Assembly: GCA_047601145.1 (NCBI GenBank)
Contig: JASGJW010000002.1
Span: forward strand, 186,001 to 250,000
Length of the DNA stretch: 64,000 bases
Direction of reading: 5' to 3'
From: UBA7672 sp047601145
GTDB taxonomy: Bacteria > Pseudomonadota > Alphaproteobacteria > Caulobacterales > Hyphomonadaceae
Position numbers and translations under genes: made by a program. Below the pieces are notes generated by a model. That model ran no database searches, was not told where the DNA came from, and saw only the letters and a list, made by a program, of their open reading frames with translations. Below, in pieces: positions 7,844 to 16,950 of this stretch (positions are counted from its first letter, which is position 1; each line of letters starts with the position of its first letter).

Positions 7844-10138
7844 TTGGTCAGCATGAAGAAGAAAACGGCGGCGGGAATCGCACTTGCCGTTCTGGCGCTC
7901 GCGGCTTGCGCTGTAGCGCCGGAGACGACCGAAGTAATCGTTCCCGCACGCGATGCCCAGGCGGAGCCGGCAAAGCCCGCCAAGCCTGTCCAGCAGCCGG
8001 CGCAGGTTGCGCAAGCCGCGCCGCCGCCCTTCATGCCCAAGGATCTCGCACCGGACACCGTCAAGGCGGGGGACGAATTCCTCTGGCTGGAGAATGTCAC
8101 CAGCAAGAAGTCACTCGACTGGGTGAAGGAGCAGAACGCCAAGACGGAAGCCGTGCTGAAGGCTGATCCGCGCTATGAGACCTTCCGCAAGGATGCGCTG
8201 GCGATCCTGACGGCGCAGGACCGCATTCCGGCGCCGAACTTCCGCGCCGAAGGCATCGACAATTTCTGGCAGGACGCCAAACAGGTGCGCGGCGTGTGGC
8301 GGCACACCACCGTTGAGAGCTACCAGGCCGACAAGCCCAAATGGCAGACGGTCCTGGACATCGACGCGCTGGCCAAGAAGGAGAAGGCCAACTGGATCTT
8401 CAAGGGCGCGGATTGCCTGGCGCCAGAAGAGACCCGCTGCCTCGTCAGCCTGTCGGATGGCGGCAAGGATGCGGTGGTCGTCCGGGAATACGATACGGTG
8501 GAGAGGAAGTTCGTTTCTGGCGGATTCAGCCTGCCTGAAGGCAAGCACCGCATCGCCTGGATGGATGCAGACACCCTGCTGGTCGCCACGGATTTCGGGC
8601 CCGGCACACTGACCGAGAGCGGATACCCCTACATCGTGAAAGCGCTCAATCGCGGCCAGAAGCTGGGCAATGCAACGGAAGTCTTCCGCGGTTCGCCGCG
8701 TGATGGGGGCTATGGCGTCAGCCCCGACGTGCTGCGCAACAGCAAGGGGCAGGTGATCACGACGATCATCTCGCGGCCGCTGGACACGTTCCGGCAGGAA
8801 ACATGGGAGCTGGTGGGGTCGAAGCCGATCCGGCTTGACCTGCCGCAACGCGTGAACGTGCGTGGCGTGCTGTCGAGCGGGCAGCCGCGGCTTGTCTTCA
8901 CGGTCGAGGAAAACTGGCTGCCGAACGGCAAGTCGACCGCTCCGGCCGGATCGCTGATGGCGGTTCCGATGGGGATGCTGCGTCCGCCGCCGCCGGGCGT
9001 GAACATGGTGCTCACCAACTCCGACGTGACGATCTTCGAGCCGAACGCGCGGCAGTCGGTGGAAGAGGTGGCGGTATTCGACGACCGCGTCGTCGCCGCG
9101 CTCTACGACAATGTGAAGGGCCGCGCGGCCGTGTTCACTGACAAGGGTGAATTCGGCGGGTGGACCGAGACGGCGCTACCGTCGCCGGATAACTCGGCCA
9201 TCCATCTCGGCTCGTTCAGCCGGGAAAGCGGCGACTTGTTCTATTCTTTCGAAGGCTTCCTGACGCCATCGACCCTGAGCCTCGCCGACGTTAACGCCTT
9301 CAAGGCCAAGGTCGTGAAGAAGGCGCCGGAGCGGTTCGACGCGTCGAAGGACGTGGTCGAGCAGTTCGAGGCGACATCGAAAGACGGCACGAAAATCCCG
9401 TATTTCGTCGTCCATCCGAAGGACAAAGCGCTCGATGGCTCAACGCCGACCATGATGTTCGGCTATGGTGGTTTCCAGGTCAGCTATCCGCCTGTCTACA
9501 AGCCGGAGATGGGCAAGCTGTGGCTGGAGCATGGCGGGGCCTATGTCATCGCCAACATTCGCGGCGGCGGCGAGTTCGGTCCGGCCTGGCACCAGGCGGC
9601 GCTGAAGGGTAATCGCCAGCGCGCCTTCGATGACTTTGCGGCCGTGGCGGTTGACCTTGGCGCCCGCAAGATCACCTCGGCGAAGCATCTCGGCATCTAT
9701 GGCCGTTCCAATGGCGGCGTGCTGACGTCCGTGACGCTGACCCAGCATCCCGAACTGATCGGCGGGGCCGTGATCGAAAGCCCGCTGGTCGACATGCTGC
9801 GCTATCACGAGCTGCCGCCCGGCGCGTCGTGGATGGGCGAGTATGGCGACCCGCGCATTCCAGCAGAGGCCAAGTGGATCGCGGCCTATTCCGGCTACCA
9901 GAATGTCCGCAAGGACATGAAGTACCCGCAGGTCTACATCACCACCAATACGCACGATGATCGCGTGCATCCGGGCCACGCCCGCAAGTTCGCGGCGCGG
10001 CTGCAGGCGATGGGCTATCAGGCCCTCTACTACGAAGAGACCAATGGCGGGCACTCGAACGATAGCGACCCGCTGTTGAACTCGCAGCGCTGGGCGCGAC
10101 ACTACACCTATCTGGCCCAGCAGCTCGGCCTCGAGTGA
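7844..10138 (+). CDS. Prolyl oligopeptidase family (S9A) lipoprotein
   Basis: A 764-residue serine peptidase of the prolyl oligopeptidase family. The N-terminus is a lipoprotein signal with lipobox LAAC, then a proline/alanine-rich spacer, a beta-propeller region and a C-terminal alpha/beta-hydrolase domain. The nucleophile is Ser622 in YGRSNGG, the acid is in HDDRVHP at about 704-709 and the histidine is His737 in NGGHS. It probably cleaves short proline-containing peptides outside the inner membrane. TTG 7844 is chosen over ATG 7853 because GGAGGAG at 7831-7837 leaves an ideal six-base spacer to the TTG and fifteen bases to the ATG. The gene is divergent from the sortase-target gene. Confidence 0.92.
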   Translation: MVSMKKKTAAGIALAVLALAACAVAPETTEVIVPARDAQAEPAKPAKPVQQPAQVAQAAPPPFMPKDLAPDTVKAGDEFLWLENVTSKKSLDWVKEQNAKTEAVLKADPRYETFRKDALAILTAQDRIPAPNFRAEGIDNFWQDAKQVRGVWRHTTVESYQADKPKWQTVLDIDALAKKEKANWIFKGADCLAPEETRCLVSLSDGGKDAVVVREYDTVERKFVSGGFSLPEGKHRIAWMDADTLLVATDFGPGTLTESGYPYIVKALNRGQKLGNATEVFRGSPRDGGYGVSPDVLRNSKGQVITTIISRPLDTFRQETWELVGSKPIRLDLPQRVNVRGVLSSGQPRLVFTVEENWLPNGKSTAPAGSLMAVPMGMLRPPPPGVNMVLTNSDVTIFEPNARQSVEEVAVFDDRVVAALYDNVKGRAAVFTDKGEFGGWTETALPSPDNSAIHLGSFSRESGDLFYSFEGFLTPSTLSLADVNAFKAKVVKKAPERFDASKDVVEQFEATSKDGTKIPYFVVHPKDKALDGSTPTMMFGYGGFQVSYPPVYKPEMGKLWLEHGGAYVIANIRGGGEFGPAWHQAALKGNRQRAFDDFAAVAVDLGARKITSAKHLGIYGRSNGGVLTSVTLTQHPELIGGAVIESPLVDMLRYHELPPGASWMGEYGDPRIPAEAKWIAAYSGYQNVRKDMKYPQVYITTNTHDDRVHPGHARKFAARLQAMGYQALYYEETNGGHSNDSDPLLNSQRWARHYTYLAQQLGLE

Positions 10139-10158
10139 GATAGGCGGCAAAAACAAAG

Positions 10159-10185
10159 AGGCGGGCGTCTGTCTGACGCCCGCCT
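10159..10185. terminator. Bidirectional terminator hairpin
   Basis: Eleven-base perfect stem AGGCGGGCGTC / GACGCCCGCCT with loop TGTCT, placed between two convergent genes. A-rich sequence precedes it and a short T/A-rich stretch follows it, so it can serve both strands. Confidence 0.85.
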
Positions 10186-10209
10186 CATATTGCCGGACTG
10201 ACTGTCCGC

Positions 10210-11430
10210 TTACTTCAGGTTCGAGATCACGACCCAGTTGTGGGCCAGAACGCCCGGAATGCCGTCCTTGATGCCGCCCCAGGTGGTTTGCGCCGCATCC
10301 TTCTGGCCCGAACGGAACTGCGCGATGCCGAGATGAAGCTTGGCGATGTCGCCTTCTTCGCCCGTCATGCCTTTCGCAAGGGCCGCATTGATCAGCTCGA
10401 TCGCCTTGGCGTTGTCGCCATAGCTGAGATAAGCCTCGCCGGTCTTGGCGATGGCGACGGCCGTGCCCTTGGACAGGATGCCCGGCGTGTCCTTGGCCAG
10501 GTTGACCTTGTCTTCCGCGCTGAGCTGCTTGGCGTCCTTAAGGTATTTTTCGGCTTCCGCATTGCCGGCGAGTTCGCCGCTTGCGATGGCGGGCTCGATG
10601 ATCTGCAGCGCTTCGTTCGGCAGGCCGTGCTTCAGCGCCTCGGAGGCGGCGATGTTCTTCTCCTCCTTCGAGAGCTTCACCTTGGCGGCCTGAAGCGTAC
10701 GGAACATGTCGAGGCGCGTTTCGTAGCCATAGCCCGGCATGTTCTGGACGCGCGCGATCAGTTCGCGCCAATAGGCGTCGTTCTGATACTCGACAGCGAG
10801 GCGCTCCTCGGTTGCATAATAGCTGCCCATGTCGTTGGCCGTTTTGTGGGCCAGCATCAGGCGCGTGTAATAGTTTTCCGGCGGCTTCGTGCCGGCAGCC
10901 TTGGCCATGTCGATGGCCTTGTTGAAATTGGCGATTGCCGAGGCCGTGTCTTTCGCGGCGAGATAGTTGCGAGCCAGCTCGTGATACTGGTCGGCCGTCC
11001 CACCATACTCGTCAAGGAAGGCTCTGGACGTCGCCAGCGACTTCGCGGTGTCGCCGAGTTTCGAATAGGCTTCCGGGACGGCGGCCTTGTAGGGTTTCAG
11101 GTCGGCGGGCGTCATCAGCTTGGTCGCGACCATGGCGTCGACGGCGGCGATGAGTGCGGCGGAGTCGCCGGCGTTCGCAGCGTAGGACACGCGCAGCTGT
11201 TCAAGCGCCAGACGGTCGGTCGGCGTCTTCACGAGGCCCGACGCCTGGTCGAGTTTCGTCTTGGCTCCGGCGAAATCCTTGGCGACGATCGCGGCCCGCG
11301 CTTCGTTCATCGGGCCAACCATCTGCTTGTTGACCTGCATGGACGGGGGCTGCTGGGCGAAGGCCTGCGGAACCGCAGTCGCCAGGAAAACCGCCGCCAG
11401 CGCCACACCACCAAACTTCTTGAACCGCAT
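10210..11430 (-). CDS. Secreted tetratricopeptide-like repeat protein
   Basis: A 406-residue exported helical protein with a signal peptide ending QAFAQ at about residue 26. Several TPR-like helix pairs are visible, for example segments around AYSKLGDTAKSLATSRAFL, QYHELARNYLAAKD and GEAYLSYGDNAKAIELINAAL. No catalytic motif is seen; such proteins usually act as scaffolds in the periplasm. ATG 11430 is chosen because the signal peptide starts there and AGGGAG lies nine bases upstream; the frame is open further upstream but that part has no signal peptide. It stands alone, facing a bidirectional terminator at its 3' end and sharing an upstream region with the aminotransferase gene. Confidence 0.8.
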   Translation of the reverse strand: MRFKKFGGVALAAVFLATAVPQAFAQQPPSMQVNKQMVGPMNEARAAIVAKDFAGAKTKLDQASGLVKTPTDRLALEQLRVSYAANAGDSAALIAAVDAMVATKLMTPADLKPYKAAVPEAYSKLGDTAKSLATSRAFLDEYGGTADQYHELARNYLAAKDTASAIANFNKAIDMAKAAGTKPPENYYTRLMLAHKTANDMGSYYATEERLAVEYQNDAYWRELIARVQNMPGYGYETRLDMFRTLQAAKVKLSKEEKNIAASEALKHGLPNEALQIIEPAIASGELAGNAEAEKYLKDAKQLSAEDKVNLAKDTPGILSKGTAVAIAKTGEAYLSYGDNAKAIELINAALAKGMTGEEGDIAKLHLGIAQFRSGQKDAAQTTWGGIKDGIPGVLAHNWVVISNLK

Positions 11431-11775
11431 CAGCCGAAACTCCCTTTTTGCAGCGATTACCGGCCCCACATCGGCGAGACAACGGCCTCCACTGCAATTT
11501 GATCGAATAGAAAGCAGTGGCCGAACCATAATCGCAGGTAGCTCGGACCAGCCAGCCGGGAAGCCCGTCTGCGACATCGCGCCCGGAATCGCTGCCAGAA
11601 TCGCTGCTCTTCGGCTGAAAAGGGGTCTGGAGAGGAGCCGGTTTCCGGGATTCCCTGCGAATGCCGTCGACACCCAATTAAATTGCGAACAGGCAGGGCA
11701 GGCGACCGTCCTGACCCTTTTTTCCCCAACCGGAACAGCGTATCAGCGCGCGCATAAAAAGCCGGAGAAACGCCT
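11431..11775. promoter_or_regulatory. Divergent promoter region, no gene seen
   Basis: 345 bases between the start codons of the TPR gene (minus strand) and the aminotransferase gene (plus strand). Open frames run through it on several strands but none has a credible start or composition. It must hold the promoters for both genes. No clear repeat, riboswitch or terminator was seen. Confidence 0.6.
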
Positions 11776-12984
11776 ATGTCCGCCCCCGTGTCCGAAGCGC
11801 TGAAGCGCATCAAGCCGTCCGCCACCATCGCGGTGACACAGAAGGCGCGCGAGCTGCAGGCGGCAGGGCATAACGTCATCGGCCTTGGCGCGGGCGAGCC
11901 GGACTTCGACACGCCTGACAACATCAAGCAGGCCGCCATCAAGGCGATCCAGGACGGCAAGACGAAATACACCGACGTCGACGGCATCCCGGAGCTGAAG
12001 CAGGCGATTTGCGCCAAGTTCAAGCGTGAGAACGGCCTGGAGTACAAGCCATCGCAAGTGAACGTCTCGCCGGGCGGCAAGCCGGTGATCTACAACGCTT
12101 TCGTGGCGACGCTGAACGTGGGCGACGAGGTGGTGATCCCGACGCCGTATTGGGTCAGCTATCCCGAGATGGTGCTGATCTGCGGCGCGACCCCGGTGTT
12201 CGCGGAAGCCAAGGCCAGCGACAACTACAAGCTCAAGCCGGAAGCGCTCGAAGCGGCGATCACGCCGAAGACCAAGTGGCTGATCCTCAACTCGCCGTCC
12301 AACCCGTCGGGCGCAGCCTACACGAAGGACGAGCTGCGGGCGATCGCAGACGTGCTGCTGCGTCATCCGCATGTCTGGATCCTCACCGACGACATGTACG
12401 AGCACCTCGTATTCGACGGCTTCCAGTTCTGGACGATCGCGCAGGTCGAGCCGCGCCTTTATGACCGCACGCTCACAATGAACGGCGTGTCGAAGGCCTA
12501 TTCGATGACGGGCTGGCGCATCGGCTACGCCGCGGGTCCGGAAGTCCTTATCAAGGGCATGGCCAAGGTGATGAGCCAGACGACGTCGAACCCGTCGTCG
12601 GTGTCCCAGTGGGCGGCCGTCGAGGCGCTTAATGGAACCCAGGCGTTCATCAAGCCGAACCAGGAGCTGTTCAAGAAACGCCGTGACCTCGTGGTCGGCA
12701 TGCTGAACCAGACCGAGGAACTGCACTGCCCGACGCCGGAAGGCGCCTTCTACGTCTATCCGGACTGCTCGCGCGCCATGGGCAAGACGTCGGCGGGCGG
12801 CATGAAGCTGACCAATGATGAGGAATTCGCGGCGGCGCTGCTGGAAGAAGAGAAAGTGGCCGTAGTCTTCGGTTCGGCCTTCGGCCTCGGCCCCGCGTTC
12901 CGGATTTCCTACGCGACTTCAACCGAGAAGCTGGAAGAAGCCTGCCGGCGCATCCAGCGCTTCTGCGGGAACCTCAAGAAATAG
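11776..12984 (+). CDS. aatA: Pyridoxal-phosphate aspartate aminotransferase (class I)
   Basis: A 402-residue fold-type I aminotransferase that interconverts aspartate and 2-oxoglutarate with oxaloacetate and glutamate in the cytoplasm. The Schiff-base lysine is Lys240 in GVSKAYSMTGWRIGY, the cofactor-binding NSPSNPSG and the substrate carboxylate-binding Arg376 in FRISYATS are present, and length and motif spacing fit the alphaproteobacterial AatA/AspC group. GGAG eight bases before ATG 11776 supports the start. It may also use prephenate, as some members of this group do, but that cannot be decided from sequence alone. It is transcribed apart from other amino-acid genes in the window. Confidence 0.93.
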   Translation: MSAPVSEALKRIKPSATIAVTQKARELQAAGHNVIGLGAGEPDFDTPDNIKQAAIKAIQDGKTKYTDVDGIPELKQAICAKFKRENGLEYKPSQVNVSPGGKPVIYNAFVATLNVGDEVVIPTPYWVSYPEMVLICGATPVFAEAKASDNYKLKPEALEAAITPKTKWLILNSPSNPSGAAYTKDELRAIADVLLRHPHVWILTDDMYEHLVFDGFQFWTIAQVEPRLYDRTLTMNGVSKAYSMTGWRIGYAAGPEVLIKGMAKVMSQTTSNPSSVSQWAAVEALNGTQAFIKPNQELFKKRRDLVVGMLNQTEELHCPTPEGAFYVYPDCSRAMGKTSAGGMKLTNDEEFAAALLEEEKVAVVFGSAFGLGPAFRISYATSTEKLEEACRRIQRFCGNLKK

Positions 12985-13081
12985 GCTGCGGCAAAGGCAG
13001 CGTGCGGCCACAAAGCCGTTTGACGGAAGGCATGACTTGATTCACCTCTGACAGCAGGGAGCTGTTGGAGGCTGAATCGTC

Positions 13082-13363
13082 ATGAACGCCGAAGTTGCGA
13101 TGGTGTTCCCCGCGGTCGTGCTTTTTGCATTTAGCCTGGTTCTGACGGGGTTCTCGCTCTGGATGGCGGGGAGGCTCGCCCCCTGGTTCCTCCGGGAAAG
13201 TTTCGATCCCCCAACGATGCGCAGCTATTTCCTCGATCCGGCCGCCGACATGGATCTGACGAAGGCGCGTGTCGTCACCGTGCTGATCGCGATGGCGATC
13301 ATGCTGTGTGTGCTTCTGTTGATGGCGGTCGCCGTGAAGTTCGGCGGTATGCCGCTGCTCTAG
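13082..13363 (+). CDS. Small two-helix inner-membrane protein
   Basis: A 93-residue protein with two predicted membrane helices, about residues 8-28 and 63-85, joined by a hydrophilic loop containing FDPPTMRSYFLDPAADMD. GGAGG lies about eleven bases before ATG 13082. No family is recognised. It follows the aminotransferase by 97 bases and is probably transcribed with or just after it, ending at an intrinsic terminator. Low similarity expectations and small size limit what can be said; the ribosome-binding site and balanced membrane topology are the main reasons to accept it as a gene. Confidence 0.75.
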   Translation: MNAEVAMVFPAVVLFAFSLVLTGFSLWMAGRLAPWFLRESFDPPTMRSYFLDPAADMDLTKARVVTVLIAMAIMLCVLLLMAVAVKFGGMPLL

Positions 13364-13379
13364 GAACTTCTGAGAAAGC

Positions 13380-13425
13380 AAAAAAAAAGAAACGCCCCAG
13401 CGACAAGCCGGGGCGCTTTGTTTTC
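13380..13425. terminator. Intrinsic terminator between convergent genes
   Basis: Stem CGCCCC (13393-13398) / GGGGCG (13410-13415) flanked by a run of nine A on the left and CTTTGTTTTC on the right, so it can end transcription from both sides. Confidence 0.8.
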
Positions 13426-13441
13426 TGTCGATGCGAACCGC

Positions 13442-16324
13442 TTACTTCAGCGTTGGCGAGTCGAGGTTGAGCTTCGAGACCGGCAAGCGCTCCATGCCTT
13501 GTCGTTTTCCTTTCACGTCGTCCCAGAACTTCGATGCATCGCCCACGACCACCAGCGTGGCGTTGGCCGGGTCGTAATAGGCCTTGGCTGCGGCCTGCGC
13601 CTGCTCTGCGGTCACGGCGTTGATGTCGTTCGAGTAGGTCTGCAGTTTCTCGAGCGGCAGGCCGAACTGGGCGAGGGCAGAGTACTGCCCCGCGACGCCG
13701 GACGTGGTTTCAACCGTGCGGCCGAAGCCGCCGATGATCACGGCCTTGCGGGCGCTGAGCTCCTTGTCCGGGATCGGCTCTGAGCCGAGGCGGGTGAACT
13801 CGGAGATCATCAGGTCGACCACCTGCGGCACCGCCTCGTTGCGTGTCTGCGCGGCGGCGACAATCGGGCCAGGCTGCTTGCGCGCTGCGAGCGAAGCGTT
13901 GGCGCCGTAGGAGAGGCCGCGCTTGATGCGGATCTCGGCGTTGAGGCGGGCAGAGTAGCCGCCGCCCAGCACGTTGTTCGCAACAGCCGTCGCATAATAA
14001 TCATCCGACAGGCGCGAGGGACCCGTGCGGCCGAGAAAGACCGCTGCCTGGCCGATCTTCGGCATGTCGAGCGTCACCGCACGCGGAGCGGCCGGGGCGC
14101 CGGCGGCGGGCGCCGCCGCAAGCGGTGTCGCAGGCTTGGCCCATGCCCCGAAGGCTTCTTCAGCAAGGGCGAAACCGGCTTCCGGCGTGACGTCGCCCGC
14201 GATGACAAGCACGGCCGCGTCAGGGCGCCATTTCTCGCCATGGAAGGCAGCCAGTTCAGGCTGTTTCAGGCTGGAGATGGATTGGACCGTCGGCGTGCCG
14301 CCATAAGGGCCGCCGCCGAATATCGCGCGGTTCATCGCGAGGCTACCGACAGCGCGGGGCTGCGTCAGCTGGACCTTGATGTTGTCGAGCGTTTCCTGGC
14401 GCGCGCGATCGAGTTCGGCCTGCGCGAAGACGGGGTTCTGCACGACATCCGCCATGATTGCGAAGGCCTGCTTCACCTTATCGGAACGCGTGGAGACCGA
14501 GACATCGGTGGCATCGGGGCCTGAGCCCGCGCCGATCGCTGCGCCGAGGCTTTCGATCTCGCTGGCGATCTGCGTCGCCGAGCGGGTTTTGGTGCCGCGC
14601 GTGGTTAAATCAGCCGTCATCGAGGCAAGGCCGGCCTTGCCGGCCGGATCGAAAGCGCTGCCGGCAGAGATACGCAGGCTGGCGCTGATCAGCGGCAGGC
14701 CCGGCTTGTTGGCGACGATGACGCGCAGGCCGTTGGCCAGCGTCTTCTCGCTGGCGCCTGGAACCTTGGCGGCGACAGGCGGGCCGGCTTCCGGCGGCAG
14801 CTTGCGCTGGCCTTCGGCGGCGAGGGTGTAGACCGGGATGTCGGCTGCCGCGATGTCGATCTTCGAGGTCTGGATCGTCGGAGCATCCGCGAAGGTCGCT
14901 TCGGCCGCGCCGTTCTGTGTCGCTTCGGGCAGATAGTTGATCGTGACGGACTTCGTGTCGTCCATGATCGACTTGGCGACGCGCTGAATGTCTTCGGCGG
15001 TCACGGTCTGCAGCTTGGCGAGCATTTCGTCCGACGCCTTGGCGTTGCGATAGAGGATGACGCTGCGTGCGAGATCGTCAGCGCGGCCATCAGAGGTTTC
15101 CCGACCCTCGAGGGCTGCGGTGATCAGCTCGTTGCGGGCTTCATCCAGCTCGGCCGGCGTCACCAGCGTGTCACGCATCTTGGCGATTTCAGCCTTCAGC
15201 GCCGCTAGGCCCTGTTCGGCGGTCTTGCCGTCGGAGAGGATCGCATAGAGCGCGTAGATCCCCGGCTGGGCCGTGATGTCGAAGTTGGAGCCGATGTCGG
15301 CCGCCACCTGCTGCTGATAGACGAGCGACTGGTAGAGGCGCGAGGATTTACCCCGCAGCAGGATCGCGTCCATCAGCGTGAGCGCCGCATTGTCCGGGCT
15401 CGCCGCATCCGGCGAAGGCCAGGAGACGACGACCGCCGGCAGCGGCACGTTCGGCTCATAGACAGTATAAGACTTCGCTTCGGTGCGGGCCGGTTCAACT
15501 GCCGTGACGCGCGGAATGGCGCGTTTGGGCGTCGCGATGCCGGAGAAGTATTTCTTCACATAGCCATCGAGTGTCGCCTCGTCGAAATTGCCCGAGACCA
15601 CGAGGACGGCATTGTCCGGCCGGTAGTAGGCGGCGTGGAAGGCGCGGACGTCTTCGATGGTGGAGGCGTCGAGGTTCTCGATCGAGCCGATGCCGGGGCG
15701 GCCATAGGGGTGAACCGAGAAGCCCGATTGGTAGAGATAGAGGCCGAGGAGTTTGCCATACGGGTTGGAGAGGTAGGACTGGCGCAGCTCCTCCTTCACC
15801 ACTTCACGTTCTGACTTGAAGTTAGCCTCATCGATGACGAGCGAGCCCATGCGATCGGCTTCGCCCCAGAGCACGCGCTCGAGATGGTTGGCGGGGACGG
15901 TCTCGTAATAGTTCGTGAAGTCGTTCCAGGTGGAGGCGTTGTTGAAGCCGCCGGCGTCTTCAGTCAGCCGATCGAAGCCTTCGGGCGGAAGGTTGATAGT
16001 CGACTTGAACATCAGGTGTTCAAAGAGGTGCGCGAAACCTGAGCGGCCGGCTGGATCATCCTTCGAGCCGACATCGTACCAGACCGTGACCGAGACGTTG
16101 GCCGTGTTCTTGTCCGGCATCGCATAGACGCGCAGGCCGTTCGGCAGCTTCTTGCAGGTGAACGCGAGCGGAGCGATCGAGAGGCCGCCTCCGGTCTGCG
16201 CCTTGGCGGGAACATCGGTGGCGTCGCAGGCCGCGAAACCTTCGCCAGGACCGTTGGCCTGGTTGCACCCGGCAAGGGCGAGGCCGGACAGAAGGGCGGC
16301 GACGGCAAGGCGCAGCTTCATCAT
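13442..16324 (-). CDS. M16 family zinc metallopeptidase lipoprotein
   Basis: A 960-residue double M16 peptidase, different from the one at 1738. The N-terminus MKLRLAVAALL is followed by lipobox LAGC, so it is probably lipid-anchored. The zinc motif HLFEH is at residues 99-103 of the first half, with the typical SGFAHLFEHLMFKST context; the second half has the degenerate repeat (SLRISAGSAFDPAGKAGLA) that lacks the zinc ligands. It probably acts on peptides in the periplasm. The ATG pair at 16324/16321 starts exactly at the signal peptide, with a weak GAGA-type ribosome-binding site. The frame remains open upstream but that part lacks a signal. Confidence 0.9.
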   Translation of the reverse strand: MMKLRLAVAALLSGLALAGCNQANGPGEGFAACDATDVPAKAQTGGGLSIAPLAFTCKKLPNGLRVYAMPDKNTANVSVTVWYDVGSKDDPAGRSGFAHLFEHLMFKSTINLPPEGFDRLTEDAGGFNNASTWNDFTNYYETVPANHLERVLWGEADRMGSLVIDEANFKSEREVVKEELRQSYLSNPYGKLLGLYLYQSGFSVHPYGRPGIGSIENLDASTIEDVRAFHAAYYRPDNAVLVVSGNFDEATLDGYVKKYFSGIATPKRAIPRVTAVEPARTEAKSYTVYEPNVPLPAVVVSWPSPDAASPDNAALTLMDAILLRGKSSRLYQSLVYQQQVAADIGSNFDITAQPGIYALYAILSDGKTAEQGLAALKAEIAKMRDTLVTPAELDEARNELITAALEGRETSDGRADDLARSVILYRNAKASDEMLAKLQTVTAEDIQRVAKSIMDDTKSVTINYLPEATQNGAAEATFADAPTIQTSKIDIAAADIPVYTLAAEGQRKLPPEAGPPVAAKVPGASEKTLANGLRVIVANKPGLPLISASLRISAGSAFDPAGKAGLASMTADLTTRGTKTRSATQIASEIESLGAAIGAGSGPDATDVSVSTRSDKVKQAFAIMADVVQNPVFAQAELDRARQETLDNIKVQLTQPRAVGSLAMNRAIFGGGPYGGTPTVQSISSLKQPELAAFHGEKWRPDAAVLVIAGDVTPEAGFALAEEAFGAWAKPATPLAAAPAAGAPAAPRAVTLDMPKIGQAAVFLGRTGPSRLSDDYYATAVANNVLGGGYSARLNAEIRIKRGLSYGANASLAARKQPGPIVAAAQTRNEAVPQVVDLMISEFTRLGSEPIPDKELSARKAVIIGGFGRTVETTSGVAGQYSALAQFGLPLEKLQTYSNDINAVTAEQAQAAAKAYYDPANATLVVVGDASKFWDDVKGKRQGMERLPVSKLNLDSPTLK

Positions 16325-16394
16325 AGCTCTGTCTCTTCTCTCGAATCTGGAACGCCGAGGCTTAGCAGGGCCGATTGACGTGGGCGAGAGGTTT

Positions 16395-16850
16395 TTATCG
16401 ATTATCGTGATGCTGAGTGGGCTGCGCATATGCAGGCAGCACGCGCGGAAGCACAAAGACGATCGGCACGCCGATCGCCAATGCCAGAAGTGTGGTCTTC
16501 ACGGCGACATCCCACGGCAGGAAGCGCGAGTTGATCACGGCGACGTAGAGGGTGATTATCGTGACGAGCCAGAAAATGGCGGCGAACTTGAAGGAGAAGC
16601 CGAGCGAACGATCGCTCGTCTTCGAATACAGCCACGCCATGCAGATCCCATAGACGAAATCGAAGACGAGACTGATCACCTCGCGCACGAGACCGGGATA
16701 GGGCAGCACAACCTGATTGGCGGCCATAAGGCCAGCGCGATCCCAGTCATCGCCAAGCAGCAGGTTGTTTCCCAGCCACCCGAGGACAGTCATGTACAGT
16801 CCAAGCAGCAGTCCGACCGCAATCACGCGTCCAGCTGAAGCGCCCATCAT
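16395..16850 (-). CDS. Four-helix inner-membrane protein, unknown function
   Basis: A 151-residue integral membrane protein with four predicted helices at about residues 6-26, 53-76, 84-107 and 116-138. The only polar loop of note, LLGDDWDRAG, lies between helices one and two. No family name can be given with confidence. The start ATG 16850 has GGAA upstream; ATG 16847 is equally possible. It lies 70 bases upstream of the M16 lipoprotein gene on the same strand, so the two may be co-transcribed. Confidence 0.7.
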   Translation of the reverse strand: MMGASAGRVIAVGLLLGLYMTVLGWLGNNLLLGDDWDRAGLMAANQVVLPYPGLVREVISLVFDFVYGICMAWLYSKTSDRSLGFSFKFAAIFWLVTIITLYVAVINSRFLPWDVAVKTTLLALAIGVPIVFVLPRVLPAYAQPTQHHDNR

Positions 16851-16950
16851 TGTTTCCAGTTCGTCTCGTGCGAACCTGACCCTGTCATCAGGGTAGGAAG
16901 CCCGCGCCGCCTGTCAACTATGACCTTAGGAGACGGTTCTGCCCGCCTGT

